Positions 22,899 through 32,238 are shown, counted from the stretch's first letter. The stretch is DNA of 64,000 nt from Phycisphaeraceae bacterium (GCA_019636615.1 JAHBXF010000002.1:436001-500000), one strand, 5' to 3'. Numbers and translations: made by a program. Notes: a model not told the origin generated them from the sequence alone.

Positions 22899-23780
22899 GT
22901 GCGTCGAGCGTTCACACTCATCGAACTGCTGGTGGTCATCGCGCTCATCGCGATGCTCGTGGGTGTGCTCCTGCCCGCGCTCGGGGCGTCGCGCCGCACG
23001 GGCAGAACCGTTGTCTGCGCGGCCACGCAGCGGAGCATCGGCCAGGCGCTGGTCCTCTACAGCAACGACCACAAAGAACGTGTTGTGCCCTCGTACAACA
23101 TGTCAGGCGTCAACACCTTTGAGCCGCTCGACGGCTGGGCGCCGATCCTTGACCGAGATCAATACATGCAAGGCGCCCGCGAGACACGGCGGGGCCCCTT
23201 TGTCTGCCCTGACACCGTAGACGTAGACGGGATGGAACTGGGCCAGACAGGCGAAGACCCTCTCAGGCCCAAGGGGTGGATCGAATGGCCCTTCTTCCGC
23301 AGCGGCAGCGGGAGCGTGCCAGTGCTCATCGAGTCGAGGGGTTTCAACCGCATCCTGAGGGTTTCATACTGGATCAACGCCCTCAACCCCATCGGCGGCT
23401 CGACATACGTCGAACAGAACGTGTACTTCACGGCCTCTGTGGGGTATGGGCCAAGCAGCAACGGGCTCTTCCTTGAGCAGCACAAACTCTCGGGTTTTTC
23501 GCGTCCTTCGGCCCTCATCGCCACGGCGGACGGGGTCTACGCCGGAAGACACCGCGACAATCGGCTGGGCACGCCCAACAGCCGCATCGGGTATCGCCAC
23601 CCGGCACCCTCGGGTGGCGCTGTCAACGCGGCCTTCGCCGATGGCAGCGTCAGGCTGGTGAGTTCTGATCGATTCCCCAGGGGGACCGGTGCCGGCAACG
23701 TGTACGAAGAAGTCCGGGCCGAGAACTCTGGTGACATCACTCTGTTTGCCAACCCAGAAGCCTTCTTCGCTGCCCCGTAA
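22899..23780 (+). CDS. Planctomycete-type pseudopilin-like exported protein (type II secretion N-terminus)
   Basis: 293 residues from a GTG at 22899. The N-terminus [28 protein letters not shown] is split here as a short basic leader before FTLIELLVV (prepilin peptidase site, methylatable Phe, conserved Glu5) and a hydrophobic helix. The body is a beta-rich globular domain, and near the C-terminus H-x-DG-type sequence (RHPAPSGG then FADGSVR) is the hallmark of the very expanded planctomycete family. Its members are thought to be surface or pseudopilus components, but roles are not established. A similar protein sits in the ABC-transporter operon at 41 kb. It is 83 bases after pckA, with no obvious functional tie. 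Confidence 0.85.
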   Translation: MRRAFTLIELLVVIALIAMLVGVLLPALGASRRTGRTVVCAATQRSIGQALVLYSNDHKERVVPSYNMSGVNTFEPLDGWAPILDRDQYMQGARETRRGPFVCPDTVDVDGMELGQTGEDPLRPKGWIEWPFFRSGSGSVPVLIESRGFNRILRVSYWINALNPIGGSTYVEQNVYFTASVGYGPSSNGLFLEQHKLSGFSRPSALIATADGVYAGRHRDNRLGTPNSRIGYRHPAPSGGAVNAAFADGSVRLVSSDRFPRGTGAGNVYEEVRAENSGDITLFANPEAFFAAP

Positions 23781-23831
23781 GGCCCGTGTCCGCGCACTCG
23801 CGTCGCCTCTGAACGCCGCGTGTGCCACACG

Positions 23832-23859
23832 AAAAAACCGGGCCGAAAGCGGCCCGGTT
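23832..23859 (-). terminator. Rho-independent terminator of the S1-domain gene
   Basis: On the minus strand a 10-bp stem (AACCGGGCCG / CGGCCCGGTT) with a 4-base loop runs into a T tract. It starts 29 bases after the stop codon of the four-S1-domain gene. Confidence 0.85.
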
Positions 23860-23887
23860 CGGAGGATTGTGCTTCACGTGGGCGGGT

Positions 23888-25252
23888 TCAGCCCAGCCCG
23901 CCCTTGAAGTTCACGTTCTTGGACTTTTCACGCAAGCGGCGGAGCGCGGGCGTGACTTTCGTGATCTCTTCGATGTTGCGTCCCTGCTCGCCACGCTTGC
24001 GCCCTGGGCGATCTGAGGGACCGCCACCGCCGCCGATGCTCACCTCGGGCATGGGCTTGAGGGCTTTGATGGAGAGAGAGACGCGCCGGTTGTCGCGGTC
24101 GATCTTGAGCACCTTCACCCGCACGATCTCGTCAACCTTCACGGCGTCTTCGACCTTGGCGATGCGTTTGTGATCGAGTTCGGAGATGTGCACAAGGCCT
24201 TCAACGCCCGGAGCGAGTTCGACAAACGCACCGAACTCGGCGACGCGTACCACCTTGCCATTGAGTTCCGCGCTCTCGGTGATGGCTTCGGCGGCGGTCA
24301 CGAACGGATCGCCCTGGACCTGCTTGAGGCCCAGCGAGAGACGGTTGTTCTCCCAGTCGATCTTGAGCACACGGGCCTGCACGCGCTGGCCTTCCTGCAC
24401 GTACTTCTCGACGAACTTCTCGCCGAAGTTCACCCGGTCGTAGGTAAGGTCGCTGATATGCACGAGCCCGTCGAGCCCGCCGATGTCGATAAACGCGCCG
24501 AAGGGCATGATCTTGCGGACGGTGCCCTCGACGGTCTGACCCTCGGTCAGGGTTGACTTGATCTTTTCGGCGTTCGAACGGCGCTCTTCATCCAGGATGT
24601 CACGCCGCGACAGCACGATGTTGCCCCGGCCCACACGCTCGACGCGCGTGATCTTGCACTTGAGTTTCTCGCCCACGAACACGGAGAGGTCCGGCACTCT
24701 GTCGATCGAGACCTGGCTGGCCGGCATGAAGGCCTTGTGCTCGGCCACTTCGAGTTCAAGCCCACCCTTCGAAACGCCCGTGACGCGTGCCTCGACAACC
24801 TGACCGGGTTCGAGTTGTTCCCACGCGGCCTTCTGCACCTGACCGGGCCGCGAGCAGAGGAAAAGGCCCTCGCCAGACTCAAACTTGTCGATGACCACTT
24901 CGAACTCAGAGCCGACCGCGGGCAACTCGTCACCCTCGGCGAACTGCACCCGAGAGAGCACGCCGAGTTCTTTGGGGCCAAACTCGAGGAAGATATCGGA
25001 TGGGCCGACCGAAACGATCTTGCCGATGCGGTGCTCACGCCCGGCCTGCACCACGCGCGGGCCACGCGTGCCCGCCGGGCGGGCGCTCGACGCCAGGTTG
25101 GGCTTGGGATCATGAACCACGCCCCGGCCCATGACGGGCTGGTTCTTCTGGTCCATGTCTTTCATGGCGGCATCGATCTCGGCGAGCACCTCCGGCGAGA
25201 GGGAGGATGAACCGGTATCGGGCGTAGGGGCGTCGGGTGAGGGAGAGTTCAT
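23888..25252 (-). CDS. S1 RNA-binding domain protein with four S1 repeats
   Basis: 454-residue predicted cytosolic RNA-binding protein. After an acidic, disordered N-terminus (1-70) come four S1 (OB-fold) repeats at about 75-140, 150-220, 237-310 and 325-395. The last two are the most canonical: VEGTVRKIMPFGAFIDIGGLD then HISDL, and VVRVAEFGAFVELAPGVEG then HISEL. A basic tail (PGRKRGEQGRN) follows. It is divergent from rpsA and has its own terminator. Family members modulate translation or RNA stability; whether this one sits on ribosomes or helps S1 cannot be told. The ATG at 25252 is the only sensible start. Confidence 0.85.
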   Translation of the reverse strand: MNSPSPDAPTPDTGSSSLSPEVLAEIDAAMKDMDQKNQPVMGRGVVHDPKPNLASSARPAGTRGPRVVQAGREHRIGKIVSVGPSDIFLEFGPKELGVLSRVQFAEGDELPAVGSEFEVVIDKFESGEGLFLCSRPGQVQKAAWEQLEPGQVVEARVTGVSKGGLELEVAEHKAFMPASQVSIDRVPDLSVFVGEKLKCKITRVERVGRGNIVLSRRDILDEERRSNAEKIKSTLTEGQTVEGTVRKIMPFGAFIDIGGLDGLVHISDLTYDRVNFGEKFVEKYVQEGQRVQARVLKIDWENNRLSLGLKQVQGDPFVTAAEAITESAELNGKVVRVAEFGAFVELAPGVEGLVHISELDHKRIAKVEDAVKVDEIVRVKVLKIDRDNRRVSLSIKALKPMPEVSIGGGGGPSDRPGRKRGEQGRNIEEITKVTPALRRLREKSKNVNFKGGLG

Positions 25253-25316
25253 GTGGGCAATCGGCGAAGAGGAATGGAGGTCGGCCGCAGTGACACGAGC
25301 GGGTGATTGAACACGC

Positions 25317-25354
25317 TCTCCCGGCGGGCCTTCACCTCACATCTCGCCGGGAGA
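25317..25354 (-). promoter_or_regulatory. Hairpin in the leader of the S1-repeat gene
   Basis: Ten base pairs (TCTCCCGGCG on the plus strand against its complement at 25345-25354) enclose an 18-base loop, about 65 bases ahead of the gene at 25252. No T tract follows in either direction, so a leader structure is more likely than a terminator. Confidence 0.35.
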
Positions 25355-25707
25355 CAAGTGTAGATCGGTCGGCATCGCCGGGGGGCGGGTCGAGCCGCAC
25401 GTGACGGATCGAGCAGGGCATACACCGAGCGGGCAGACTGGATCGGCTTAACGGCCCGGCACTCGGTTCGCGCCACCGCGTGCAGAAGGCTCGGGCGGGT
25501 TGTTGAGAACGAGTTTCACTTCAAGGTGTGCCGGGGAGGATCGAACACGAGGGCATCCGGGGCAGGGGGGAGGCCCCTGATCCGCGATGGGGCATAGGGG
25601 TTGCACGGGCGGTGTGGGGGGGGCGGGGCCTACTATTCAGTGCCGGTTGGTGGCCGGCCCGTCTATCTTGCACGTGTGATGCAAAACGGAAGGTATCACC
25701 CAAGACC

Positions 25708-25745
25708 GCCCCGAACGGGGCAGGGCGAAGTGTCTCCCACTTCGC
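25708..25745 (+). promoter_or_regulatory. Tandem hairpins in the rpsA leader
   Basis: GCCCC / GGGGC (25708-25721, 4-base GAAC loop) is followed after 3 bases by an 8-bp stem GCGAAGTG / CACTTCGC (25725-25745, 5-base loop). They lie about 105-140 bases before the rpsA start. E. coli S1 represses its own translation through a structured leader; a similar role here is inference. Confidence 0.45.
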
Positions 25746-25848
25746 TCGACCGCGTGCGGCCACGACACCAACGGCCCATGCGCAGTCAAAGCCCGCTCGC
25801 TCCCTGCATTCTCTGGCAGGGGTACGGGCAACACAAGGACAAGGTTCG

Positions 25849-27624
25849 ATGATCGATGAAACGCTGATTGCTTCCCTCGGGTTGACAGACTCAGACGCGG
25901 ACGCCATGTTGATGGCCGCGCTGGCCGGCACCAAGCCCGGCGAGCACATGGAGTCTTTCCTGAAGGAGCAGGTGACCGAGCAGGTACAGGGCAAACTCAT
26001 CAAGGGCAAGGTCATCGGGTTCGCCGGTGACGACGTGGTGATCGAAGTCGGCCTCAAGTCTGAGGGCCTGGTGCCCAAGGAAGAGTTCGAGGGGATGGAC
26101 ATCAAGGCCGGCGATGAAGTGGAAGTGCTCTTCGAGGGGTACGACGAAGAGGGCGGCGTGGCGCTGTCCAAGCGTCGTGCCGACCGCATGCTCGCCTGGC
26201 AGCGCATCGTTGACACGCAGAAAGAGGGCGATGTCATCGAGGGGCTGGTCACCAAGAAGATCAAGGGCGGTTTGCTCGTCGATATCGGCGTTCCCGTCTT
26301 CCTGCCCGCGTCGCAGGTTGATGTCCGCCGTCCCGGCGAGGTGGGCGAGTTCATCAACAAGCGGGTTCGCGCCGAGATCATCAAGATCGATCTTGAGCGC
26401 AAGAACATCGTTGTCAGCCGCCGCAAACTCATCGAGACCGAGCGTGAACAGGCCAAGAAGCGCCTGATGGACACCCTCAAGGAGGGCGACATCGTCACCG
26501 GCACCGTCAAGAACATCGCCGACTTCGGCGCGTTCGTTGACCTCGGCGGCATCGACGGTCTGCTGCACATCACGGATATGTCGTGGAGCCGCATCAACCA
26601 TCCCTCCGAACTGCTCAAGATCGATCAGAAGATCGAGGTTCGGGTGCTCAACATCGACCGCGAGAAGGAAAAGATCGCCCTTGGCCTCAAGCAGCGCGAA
26701 GTGAGCCCGTGGGAAGAGATCGAGAAGAAGTACCCCACCGGTTCCCGCATCCGCGGCACCGTGGTGAACCTCATGACCTACGGCGCCTTCGTCCGCCTCG
26801 AAGACGGCATCGAGGGCCTGGTCCACATCTCCGAGATGTCCTGGACCCGCCGCGTCAACCACCCCTCCGAGATCGTGGCCCCCGCGCAGGAAGTTGATGT
26901 CGTTGTCCTTGAGATCAACAAGGACAAGCAGGAAATCAGCCTGGGCATGAAGCAGACCGAGGTCAACCCCTGGGAACTCGTCGGCGAGAAGTACCCGCCG
27001 GGCACCATGATCGAGGGCAAAGTCCGCAACCTCGCCAACTACGGCGCGTTTGTCGAGATCGAACCGGGCATCGACGGCCTGCTGCACATCTCGGACATGT
27101 CCTGGACGAAGAAGGTCACGCACCCAAACGAGGCCGTCAAGAAGGGCGACACGGTTCGCTGCGTGGTGCTCGAAGTTGACCGCGACAAGCAGCGCATCAG
27201 CCTGGGCATCAAGCAGCTCCACGAAGACCCCTGGCTCAACGCCATCCCCGAGCACTACAAGCCCGGCATGGTCGTTCGCGGCCACGTCACCAAGATCACC
27301 AACTTCGGCGTCTTCGTCGAACTCGAACCCGAACTCGAAGGCCTCCTGCACATCTCCGAACTGGCCGACCACAAGGTCGAGAACCCGCAGGATGTCGTCA
27401 AGCCCGGCGACGAGATCGATGTCAAGATCCTCCGCGTTGACAAGCAGGACCGCAAAATCGGCCTCTCCCTCAAGCGCGCTCAGTGGGGCGACGCCACCGG
27501 GGCGACCGAGGAAAGCCGCGACGCCAAGCGCGGCGCGACACCCGCGGCATCCGGCCCCACGCCCACGCGCGGCGGCATGGGCGCCCACGACGCCATGGGC
27601 ACCGACAAGATCCGTTTCTCCTGA
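25849..27624 (+). CDS. rpsA: 30S ribosomal protein S1
   Basis: Translation-initiation protein that binds mRNA and docks on the 30S subunit. 591 residues from the ATG at 25849; the in-frame stretch upstream to 25528 has no S1-like sequence. Six S1 repeats can be counted, beginning near residues 50, 135, 220, 305, 392 and 477. The later ones show the clear pattern G-x-V-x-N-x-G-x-FV followed by GLLHISDMSW or GLLHISEL. A disordered tail (about 545-591) ends the protein. The 30S-binding first two repeats are divergent, as usual. It is divergent from a second S1-domain gene and ends in a strong terminator. Confidence 0.95.
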   Translation: MIDETLIASLGLTDSDADAMLMAALAGTKPGEHMESFLKEQVTEQVQGKLIKGKVIGFAGDDVVIEVGLKSEGLVPKEEFEGMDIKAGDEVEVLFEGYDEEGGVALSKRRADRMLAWQRIVDTQKEGDVIEGLVTKKIKGGLLVDIGVPVFLPASQVDVRRPGEVGEFINKRVRAEIIKIDLERKNIVVSRRKLIETEREQAKKRLMDTLKEGDIVTGTVKNIADFGAFVDLGGIDGLLHITDMSWSRINHPSELLKIDQKIEVRVLNIDREKEKIALGLKQREVSPWEEIEKKYPTGSRIRGTVVNLMTYGAFVRLEDGIEGLVHISEMSWTRRVNHPSEIVAPAQEVDVVVLEINKDKQEISLGMKQTEVNPWELVGEKYPPGTMIEGKVRNLANYGAFVEIEPGIDGLLHISDMSWTKKVTHPNEAVKKGDTVRCVVLEVDRDKQRISLGIKQLHEDPWLNAIPEHYKPGMVVRGHVTKITNFGVFVELEPELEGLLHISELADHKVENPQDVVKPGDEIDVKILRVDKQDRKIGLSLKRAQWGDATGATEESRDAKRGATPAASGPTPTRGGMGAHDAMGTDKIRFS

Positions 27625-27661
27625 TCGCTGCTGTGGGCACAACCCTGAATCTCGCCACCAT

Positions 27662-27690
27662 CGGCCCCGGCTTCGTCCGGGGCCGTTTTT
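27662..27690 (+). terminator. Rho-independent terminator of rpsA
   Basis: A 9-bp stem (CGGCCCCGG / CCGGGGCCG) with a 6-base loop is followed by five T, 37 bases after the rpsA stop codon. Confidence 0.92.
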
Positions 27691-27887
27691 CTGCGCGGTG
27701 GTGAGGGGTGATCAACTCAGCCGGTGCCTGCGCGATTCTCGGCCGGCGGTGCGCCAGACGACGTACGCTCATGACCGGTCATACCCGGCAGCACGGGCGT
27801 TTGGGGTCTTAGCACATCGCCGCGAAACTCAGCAGGCAGAGCACCAGGACGCGGCGGCGGTTTTCATTCAACGCGAGAAGCAGATTC

Positions 27888-29936
27888 ATGGCTGATCTCC
27901 GGTTCTTGAGTTTGTGTCCGACACCACCACTCTATCAACGGGCGTGCCGGAATGTCGCGTCCGGGAATAGCGGTCGTCACTGGCCCGGGAGTGGGGTGAC
28001 GGGGGATGCCGCGCACGCTTCACGGGCGGTTGTGAGGGCGCTGTGGCGTGGGCTCATCGCGGCGTGTTGCGTGGGGGCAACGGTGCCGTGCGTCACCACA
28101 CAGGCGGCGGCGCAGGCATCGTCGCCCGCTGTCAGCAGCGTGGGTGACCCCCTCATGCCCGTGTCGCCGGCGGTCTCGCTGCGGCTCTACCAGCAGGTGG
28201 ATGGGTGGGTTCGCGCCATGCAGGCCGACGCTCCACCCGACTCGTTCATCCAGGAAGCGGCGGGCATCTCCGCCTCGTGCGTGATGCTCCGGTACGACGG
28301 CGCCATCGTGGGAAGGGGCGTTTCGTTTGTGTCAGGGGCCAGCGGGCTCAGGCGGGCGGCCGCGGAGGCCATCGAAGAAGCCCGCAGGCGCATCCCGGGG
28401 ATGACCGGCCACGACGCCAGGGCGCGCGAAGAACTCCTGGCGCCGCGCATCACGGTCAGCCTCGAACTCGCGTCGGTCCTTATTCCCATCTCGCCGCAGA
28501 CGTTCGATGAGGTTGATCTGATCGTGAGGCCGGGGCTCGAAGGGGTGGCCGCGCGATGGGGGGCGAACACCGGAGGTGTCTTCCCGTCGCAGATGATGTA
28601 CGCCGGTCAGAGCGCGTCGGACGCCGTGATCTCGGCCATTTCCAGCGCGAGCGGCGATCCAACCCTGGCCGTTCGTCCAGACCCGCGCACGCAACCGCCG
28701 ATGCTTGCTGAAAAGTCCGGCGTCTCGCTCTTCAAGTTTGTCGTGTCGCACCTGGCACAGCGGCGTGAGGGGCAACAACCCACGTTCATGTGGCGGGGCG
28801 GTCGCGTCATCGAGCAACGCGAACTCACGCGCGATGCACTGAAGCACTTTGCCGATGGGATGGCCGCCAGGCTCGTGGGTTCAGGGCAGGAGAATGAGGA
28901 TACCGCACTCCGCACCACCTTCTGGACGCTGCGGGGCACCGCTTCCGGCGCTCCGAGCGTGGCCGATGATGCGCTCAGGGCGATGGCGCTGGCCGCCTGG
29001 CTTCGCACACGGCAGAATGACATCGCGGCCGAGCCGGGCAGCATCGAGTCAGTCGCGAGCAGGTTCGTACGGCGCGTTTCTCAACAGCCGCCGAGCGAAG
29101 AAAGCGTGGGAGCCGTTGGAGTGGCGTTTGACGCCGCGAGCAGGGCGATCATGGCGAAGGCGGCCTCGGACATGCTGCGCGATGCCGCGCTGGCCTGGTC
29201 GGGCTATGGATCAGACGGCGCCGCCGATGCCGCCCTGGCACGCGTCTGCTCGAACGAGGGTGAGTGGGCGCCCGGAGTGCCCGAGGCGGTGCGGGGGTAC
29301 ATGGTGTACGGGCTCGCCGCGCGTGCGACTGACCCTCGCCTGAGCGACGAGGCAAAGCAGCAATGGCTCGCGGCATCCCGGGCCGCGCTCCGCGCTGTCT
29401 ATCGAGAAGCCGGCCCCGGAATGCTCGTCTCTCACATGCCGTGGATCGGCTGGGCGGAACTGGCGATGCTCTCGCCGCAAGAACCAGTGCCCGCCGCGGT
29501 CGCGCTGCGCGGCGTGCGAGACCTTGTCTGGGAGCACCAACTGCGACCAGAGGATGTTGTGGAACTCGGGCCAGACTTGGCCGGCGGTGTGGTGTTCACC
29601 GCGTCGCGCATGCCGGTGCCGACATGGCATACGTCCCGGGTCGCCGCGTTCCTGGCGACCATGATGGGCGATTCGCGGCTGACCGATCCGGAGGAAGAAC
29701 TCCGCGAGATCACCCGCGTGATGGCCTCGCTGAGGTTCCTTCGCCAACTGGCCGCGGATGAAGACGTAGTGTGGGCCAGCGCCGCGCCCCAGGAGGCGTT
29801 GTGGGGGGTTCGTGCAGCCCTCTGGGATCAGCGGCAAACACCCGAGGCGACCGCGATGACCCTCTTGGCCGTGTGCGAAACGATCCGGTCGCTCGAAGCG
29901 ATCGCGGCCCGCCAGTCTGGGCGACCCAGCCGTTGA
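27888..29936 (+). CDS. Exported protein with an AMMECR1-like domain and a helical C-terminal half
   Basis: 682 residues from the ATG at 27888. A good signal peptide (RALWRGLIAACCVGATVPC to QAAAQA) begins only near residue 50, so the GTG at 28032 may be the true start. Residues about 95-300 follow the order of AMMECR1 proteins: a strand ASCVMLRYDGAIVGRG, a helix, ITVSLELASVLIPIS, DLIVRPGLEGVAARWG, VFPSQM, and finally VSLFKFVVSHL. The RGCIG signature of that family is degenerate (GRGVSF). The remaining 380 residues look like a helical repeat or toroid. The match is by eye and weak; the function is unknown. It is isolated between the rpsA terminator and tRNA-Val. Confidence 0.65.
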   Translation: MADLRFLSLCPTPPLYQRACRNVASGNSGRHWPGSGVTGDAAHASRAVVRALWRGLIAACCVGATVPCVTTQAAAQASSPAVSSVGDPLMPVSPAVSLRLYQQVDGWVRAMQADAPPDSFIQEAAGISASCVMLRYDGAIVGRGVSFVSGASGLRRAAAEAIEEARRRIPGMTGHDARAREELLAPRITVSLELASVLIPISPQTFDEVDLIVRPGLEGVAARWGANTGGVFPSQMMYAGQSASDAVISAISSASGDPTLAVRPDPRTQPPMLAEKSGVSLFKFVVSHLAQRREGQQPTFMWRGGRVIEQRELTRDALKHFADGMAARLVGSGQENEDTALRTTFWTLRGTASGAPSVADDALRAMALAAWLRTRQNDIAAEPGSIESVASRFVRRVSQQPPSEESVGAVGVAFDAASRAIMAKAASDMLRDAALAWSGYGSDGAADAALARVCSNEGEWAPGVPEAVRGYMVYGLAARATDPRLSDEAKQQWLAASRAALRAVYREAGPGMLVSHMPWIGWAELAMLSPQEPVPAAVALRGVRDLVWEHQLRPEDVVELGPDLAGGVVFTASRMPVPTWHTSRVAAFLATMMGDSRLTDPEEELREITRVMASLRFLRQLAADEDVVWASAAPQEALWGVRAALWDQRQTPEATAMTLLAVCETIRSLEAIAARQSGRPSR

Positions 29937-30282
29937 TACGGGGCAAGGTTGGCGATTGCGACGAGAGGTCGTCGCCGCGCGTCAGCCATATGACCATTCC
30001 GGTGCCCCGGGCATCGGGAGTGTGAACTGGGGTGGGCGATCCGGCGGGTTCGGCACGGTTCACCCGGATCACCCAGTTCGCCGGGATGTCAGGACCTCTC
30101 AGGGGGGTAGGGGAATGTCAACCCGTATGCGGGGGGCCGGAGGGACTGGAAGGCGAAGCAGGGGAGCGGGTTTTGTAGGCCTCGTGACCCGTGACAAGGC
30201 ACCAGAGGGCGACTACGATCATGACTTGGATGGCTATCCCATCTGAAAAGGCGTCCGGGGAACTCGGACGCTGAGACATCTT
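29937..30282. other. 346-base region before tRNA-Val without a supported gene
   Basis: Short frames exist on both strands but none has a ribosome site or recognisable product. A 7-bp hairpin (GCGTCCG / CGGACGC) at 30251-30271 lies 12 bases before tRNA-Val; on the minus strand it is followed by CTTTT, so it could be a weak terminator in that direction. Confidence 0.4.
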
Positions 30283-30356
30283 GGGCGATTGGCGCAGTTG
30301 GCTAGCGCGCATGCATGACACGCATGAGGTCACTGGTTCGAATCCAGTATCGCCCA
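30283..30356 (+). tRNA. tRNA-Val (anticodon GAC)
   Basis: Complete cloverleaf: acceptor GGGCGAT / ATCGCCC with discriminator A, D-stem GCGC pairs, anticodon stem CATGC / GCATG around loop ATGACAC (GAC, Val), and T-arm with GGTTCGAATCC. CCA is not encoded. Confidence 0.96.
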
Positions 30357-30730
30357 CTTTCCTCACTTGAAGCCGCTTCGCACTGGCTCGCGTCGGCTTG
30401 CGAAACACCCATAAAACCAAGGCTTATTGACGATTCCCGCGGATCCTTGCGAAGGGGCGCGGCCACCTGCTGCGCGGCGGTTTTCTCTGCTTGCCTGCCG
30501 CTTTTGCGCCGCATTCCGGGGAAAAGAGGACTGGCTCCATCAAGCCTGAGCATCCCTCCCGGCAACCACCACACCGCCGAAGGGGCGAGAGGCAAGAACT
30601 CAGGGTGACCGGGATTGTGGCCAAGGCAGGGTGAAGTCTTCCGGCATGGCCTCTGGGAGGCTTCGATGCGTATGCCACGGCGCAGAGGTGACCGGCCCGG
30701 GTGGGGCATCGGCGATTTGGGCTTAGAGCG
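30357..30730. other. Gene-poor stretch downstream of tRNA-Val
   Basis: About 370 bases with no supported gene. Open frames here run into the tRNA or lack starts and conserved sequence. No integrase, attachment-site repeat or mobile-element end was seen next to the tRNA. Confidence 0.4.
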
Positions 30731-30764
30731 AAAAAAGAACACGCCGCGTGGATCACGCGGCGTG
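30731..30764 (-). terminator. Rho-independent terminator of the dockerin-protein gene
   Basis: On the minus strand an 11-bp stem built of GCGG/CCGC-rich arms (30740-30750 with 30754-30764) and a 3-base loop runs into TTC and then six T. It lies 65 bases after the stop codon at 30829. Confidence 0.85.
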
Positions 30765-30828
30765 CTCAAGAGAGGGTTGATCAATCACGCTGCCGGGGCA
30801 TCACCCGAGCGGCGTGCCCGGCGATGCG

Positions 30829-32238
30829 TCACTCGCAGCCGCCCGCTTCCCACTGCAGGAAGAAGGTCTCAACGTCGGCGCCGTCCACGCCGCCGTCTTC
30901 GTTCGTGTCGGCGCAGCCCTGGGCCGACTCCCAGTCGATGAAGAAGGCCTCGACGTCCTGTCCGTCCACGCCGCCGTCCTGGTTGTAGTCGGCGTAGCAG
31001 GGGCCACAGGCCGAGCCGCAATCAAACTCGAAGATGTACGCCTTGCGGTTGAGGAAGTCGCTCACCGCGAGGCGCTGATTGGCCGCGTCCCACGAGAAGT
31101 CGTAGGCCGAGTTGCCGTCTTCGAGTGTGAGGGGGTTGCCGTCTTCATCCACAAACTCGAGCGTGACCGGGCTGGCAGAATAATCTGTCGCGCGGATCGC
31201 GCTGGTGAAGGGGATGACCGCCGCGCCCAGGGAGCGGTCGTTGTACACGATGAACTCCCCGCCGCATGGCACCCCGTGCACGATCTGCAGGTTCTGCATG
31301 TTGGCGAATGGCTGGTTGCCGGCGTCGACCACGTAGAACGGATCGACGCTGTTGTTCGCGTTGCGGTGGCCGATGAGGATCGACGTCGATCGCGCGGCGA
31401 TCAAGCCTGTGTCGGGGTGAATGTCGATGTCGCGCCAGAGTTTCGAGGTGTTCGAAACGCCGTTGTCGCCGATTCGGTCCGGCCCGTTCGAGGCAACCCA
31501 TCCGATCCGTGGCGCGATCGGGTTGCCGTTGCCGTCTTCCATGCTTCCGTCGTAGAGGCGGCCGTTGATCACGTCAAGGCCGGGCACGCCGGAGAAGGTC
31601 CGGGGGATGATGCCGAACGGCCCGAAGTTCTGAATGCCGCCGGGATAGCCGCGGAAGTCGACAATAGCCGCCAGCGGGCCGTCGATGCTGCCATCGCCGT
31701 TGTAGTCAAAGCCCTGGCCGCCGAAGCCAAAGTCCCAAGCGGGCCCGCCGCCGCCGGCGGCGCTGGTGCCTGCCGGGGAGGCTTCGAGCAGGATCGGGGT
31801 GAACTGAGTGTCGATGTCGAAGAGACGCTGCTGCGCCGGGAAGCCGACGCCGCCGTTATCCCAGGCGAGAAGCAGGCCGTGCCCCTGGGCGTAGTCCATT
31901 CCCGTGAAGTTTCGCTGGCCGGGAACGCTCTGGGTGAAGACCGCGTTGTCCGGGTCGGGGTCGAAGTCGAGATTCGTGAAACCACGCGCCCCGAAAATGT
32001 TGGAGATCATCACCACACGCAGGTCGGCCGCGGCGCTGGTGTTGTTGTACCCGCCCACAAAGAGGCGGTCGCCCACGAGTGCGATGCTGGAAGGGTTGTT
32101 TCCGATGAAGAACGCGTTGCCGACAACACACACGTCGAACAGGTCCTGGGTGCTGACCAGTTTCAGGCGGACATCAGCACTGGCGACAGACACGGCGGCA
32201 CCGGCGGCCAAACACAGGGCAAGGAGGGTCTTCTTCAT
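30829..32238 (-). CDS. Secreted protein with C-terminal GC-type dockerin pair
   Basis: 469 residues. A Sec signal peptide is at 1-21 (MKKTLLALCLAAGAAVSVASA). The body (22-405) is beta-rich and repetitive, with propeller-like signatures such as LWRDIDIHPDTG, FIVYNDRS and LAVSDFLNRKAYIFEF. The end (about 410-469) has two dockerin-like repeats, YADYNQDGGVDGQDVEAFF and DTNEDGGVDGADVETFF, bounded by Cys-containing GPC and GGC, the GC-type dockerin arrangement of Phycisphaerae. The body is recognisably paralogous to the PEP-CTERM-like protein at 38.7 kb (LWRDIDIHPDTG/FWRDMDFDPATG; SDFLNRKAYIFEF/LDFFNRSLHVFQV). Function is unknown; an extracellular surface or matrix protein is likely. Confidence 0.82.
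   Translation of the reverse strand: MKKTLLALCLAAGAAVSVASADVRLKLVSTQDLFDVCVVGNAFFIGNNPSSIALVGDRLFVGGYNNTSAAADLRVVMISNIFGARGFTNLDFDPDPDNAVFTQSVPGQRNFTGMDYAQGHGLLLAWDNGGVGFPAQQRLFDIDTQFTPILLEASPAGTSAAGGGGPAWDFGFGGQGFDYNGDGSIDGPLAAIVDFRGYPGGIQNFGPFGIIPRTFSGVPGLDVINGRLYDGSMEDGNGNPIAPRIGWVASNGPDRIGDNGVSNTSKLWRDIDIHPDTGLIAARSTSILIGHRNANNSVDPFYVVDAGNQPFANMQNLQIVHGVPCGGEFIVYNDRSLGAAVIPFTSAIRATDYSASPVTLEFVDEDGNPLTLEDGNSAYDFSWDAANQRLAVSDFLNRKAYIFEFDCGSACGPCYADYNQDGGVDGQDVEAFFIDWESAQGCADTNEDGGVDGADVETFFLQWEAGGCE

Larger units (their letters stand above)
25253..25848. other. 596-base divergent intergenic region with several hairpins
   Basis: No credible gene. The region must hold the promoters of the S1-repeat gene (minus) and rpsA (plus). 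It contains a 10-bp stem hairpin on the minus-gene side and two adjacent hairpins about 100 bases before rpsA, listed separately. A TACTAT at 25631-25636 resembles a -10 box, but the nearest TTGCAC is 24 bases upstream, too far for a standard promoter. Confidence 0.5.

Noticed and set aside
25601..25636. TTGCAC and TACTAT as an rpsA promoter
   Set aside because: They are separated by 24 bases, too far for a standard sigma-70 promoter.
30118..30784. Minus-strand open frames around tRNA-Val, including a short one with a hydrophobic stretch (MIVVALWCLVTG)
   Set aside because: They run through the tRNA or lack a ribosome site, and no conserved sequence is seen; the short hydrophobic frame has no supporting start signal.
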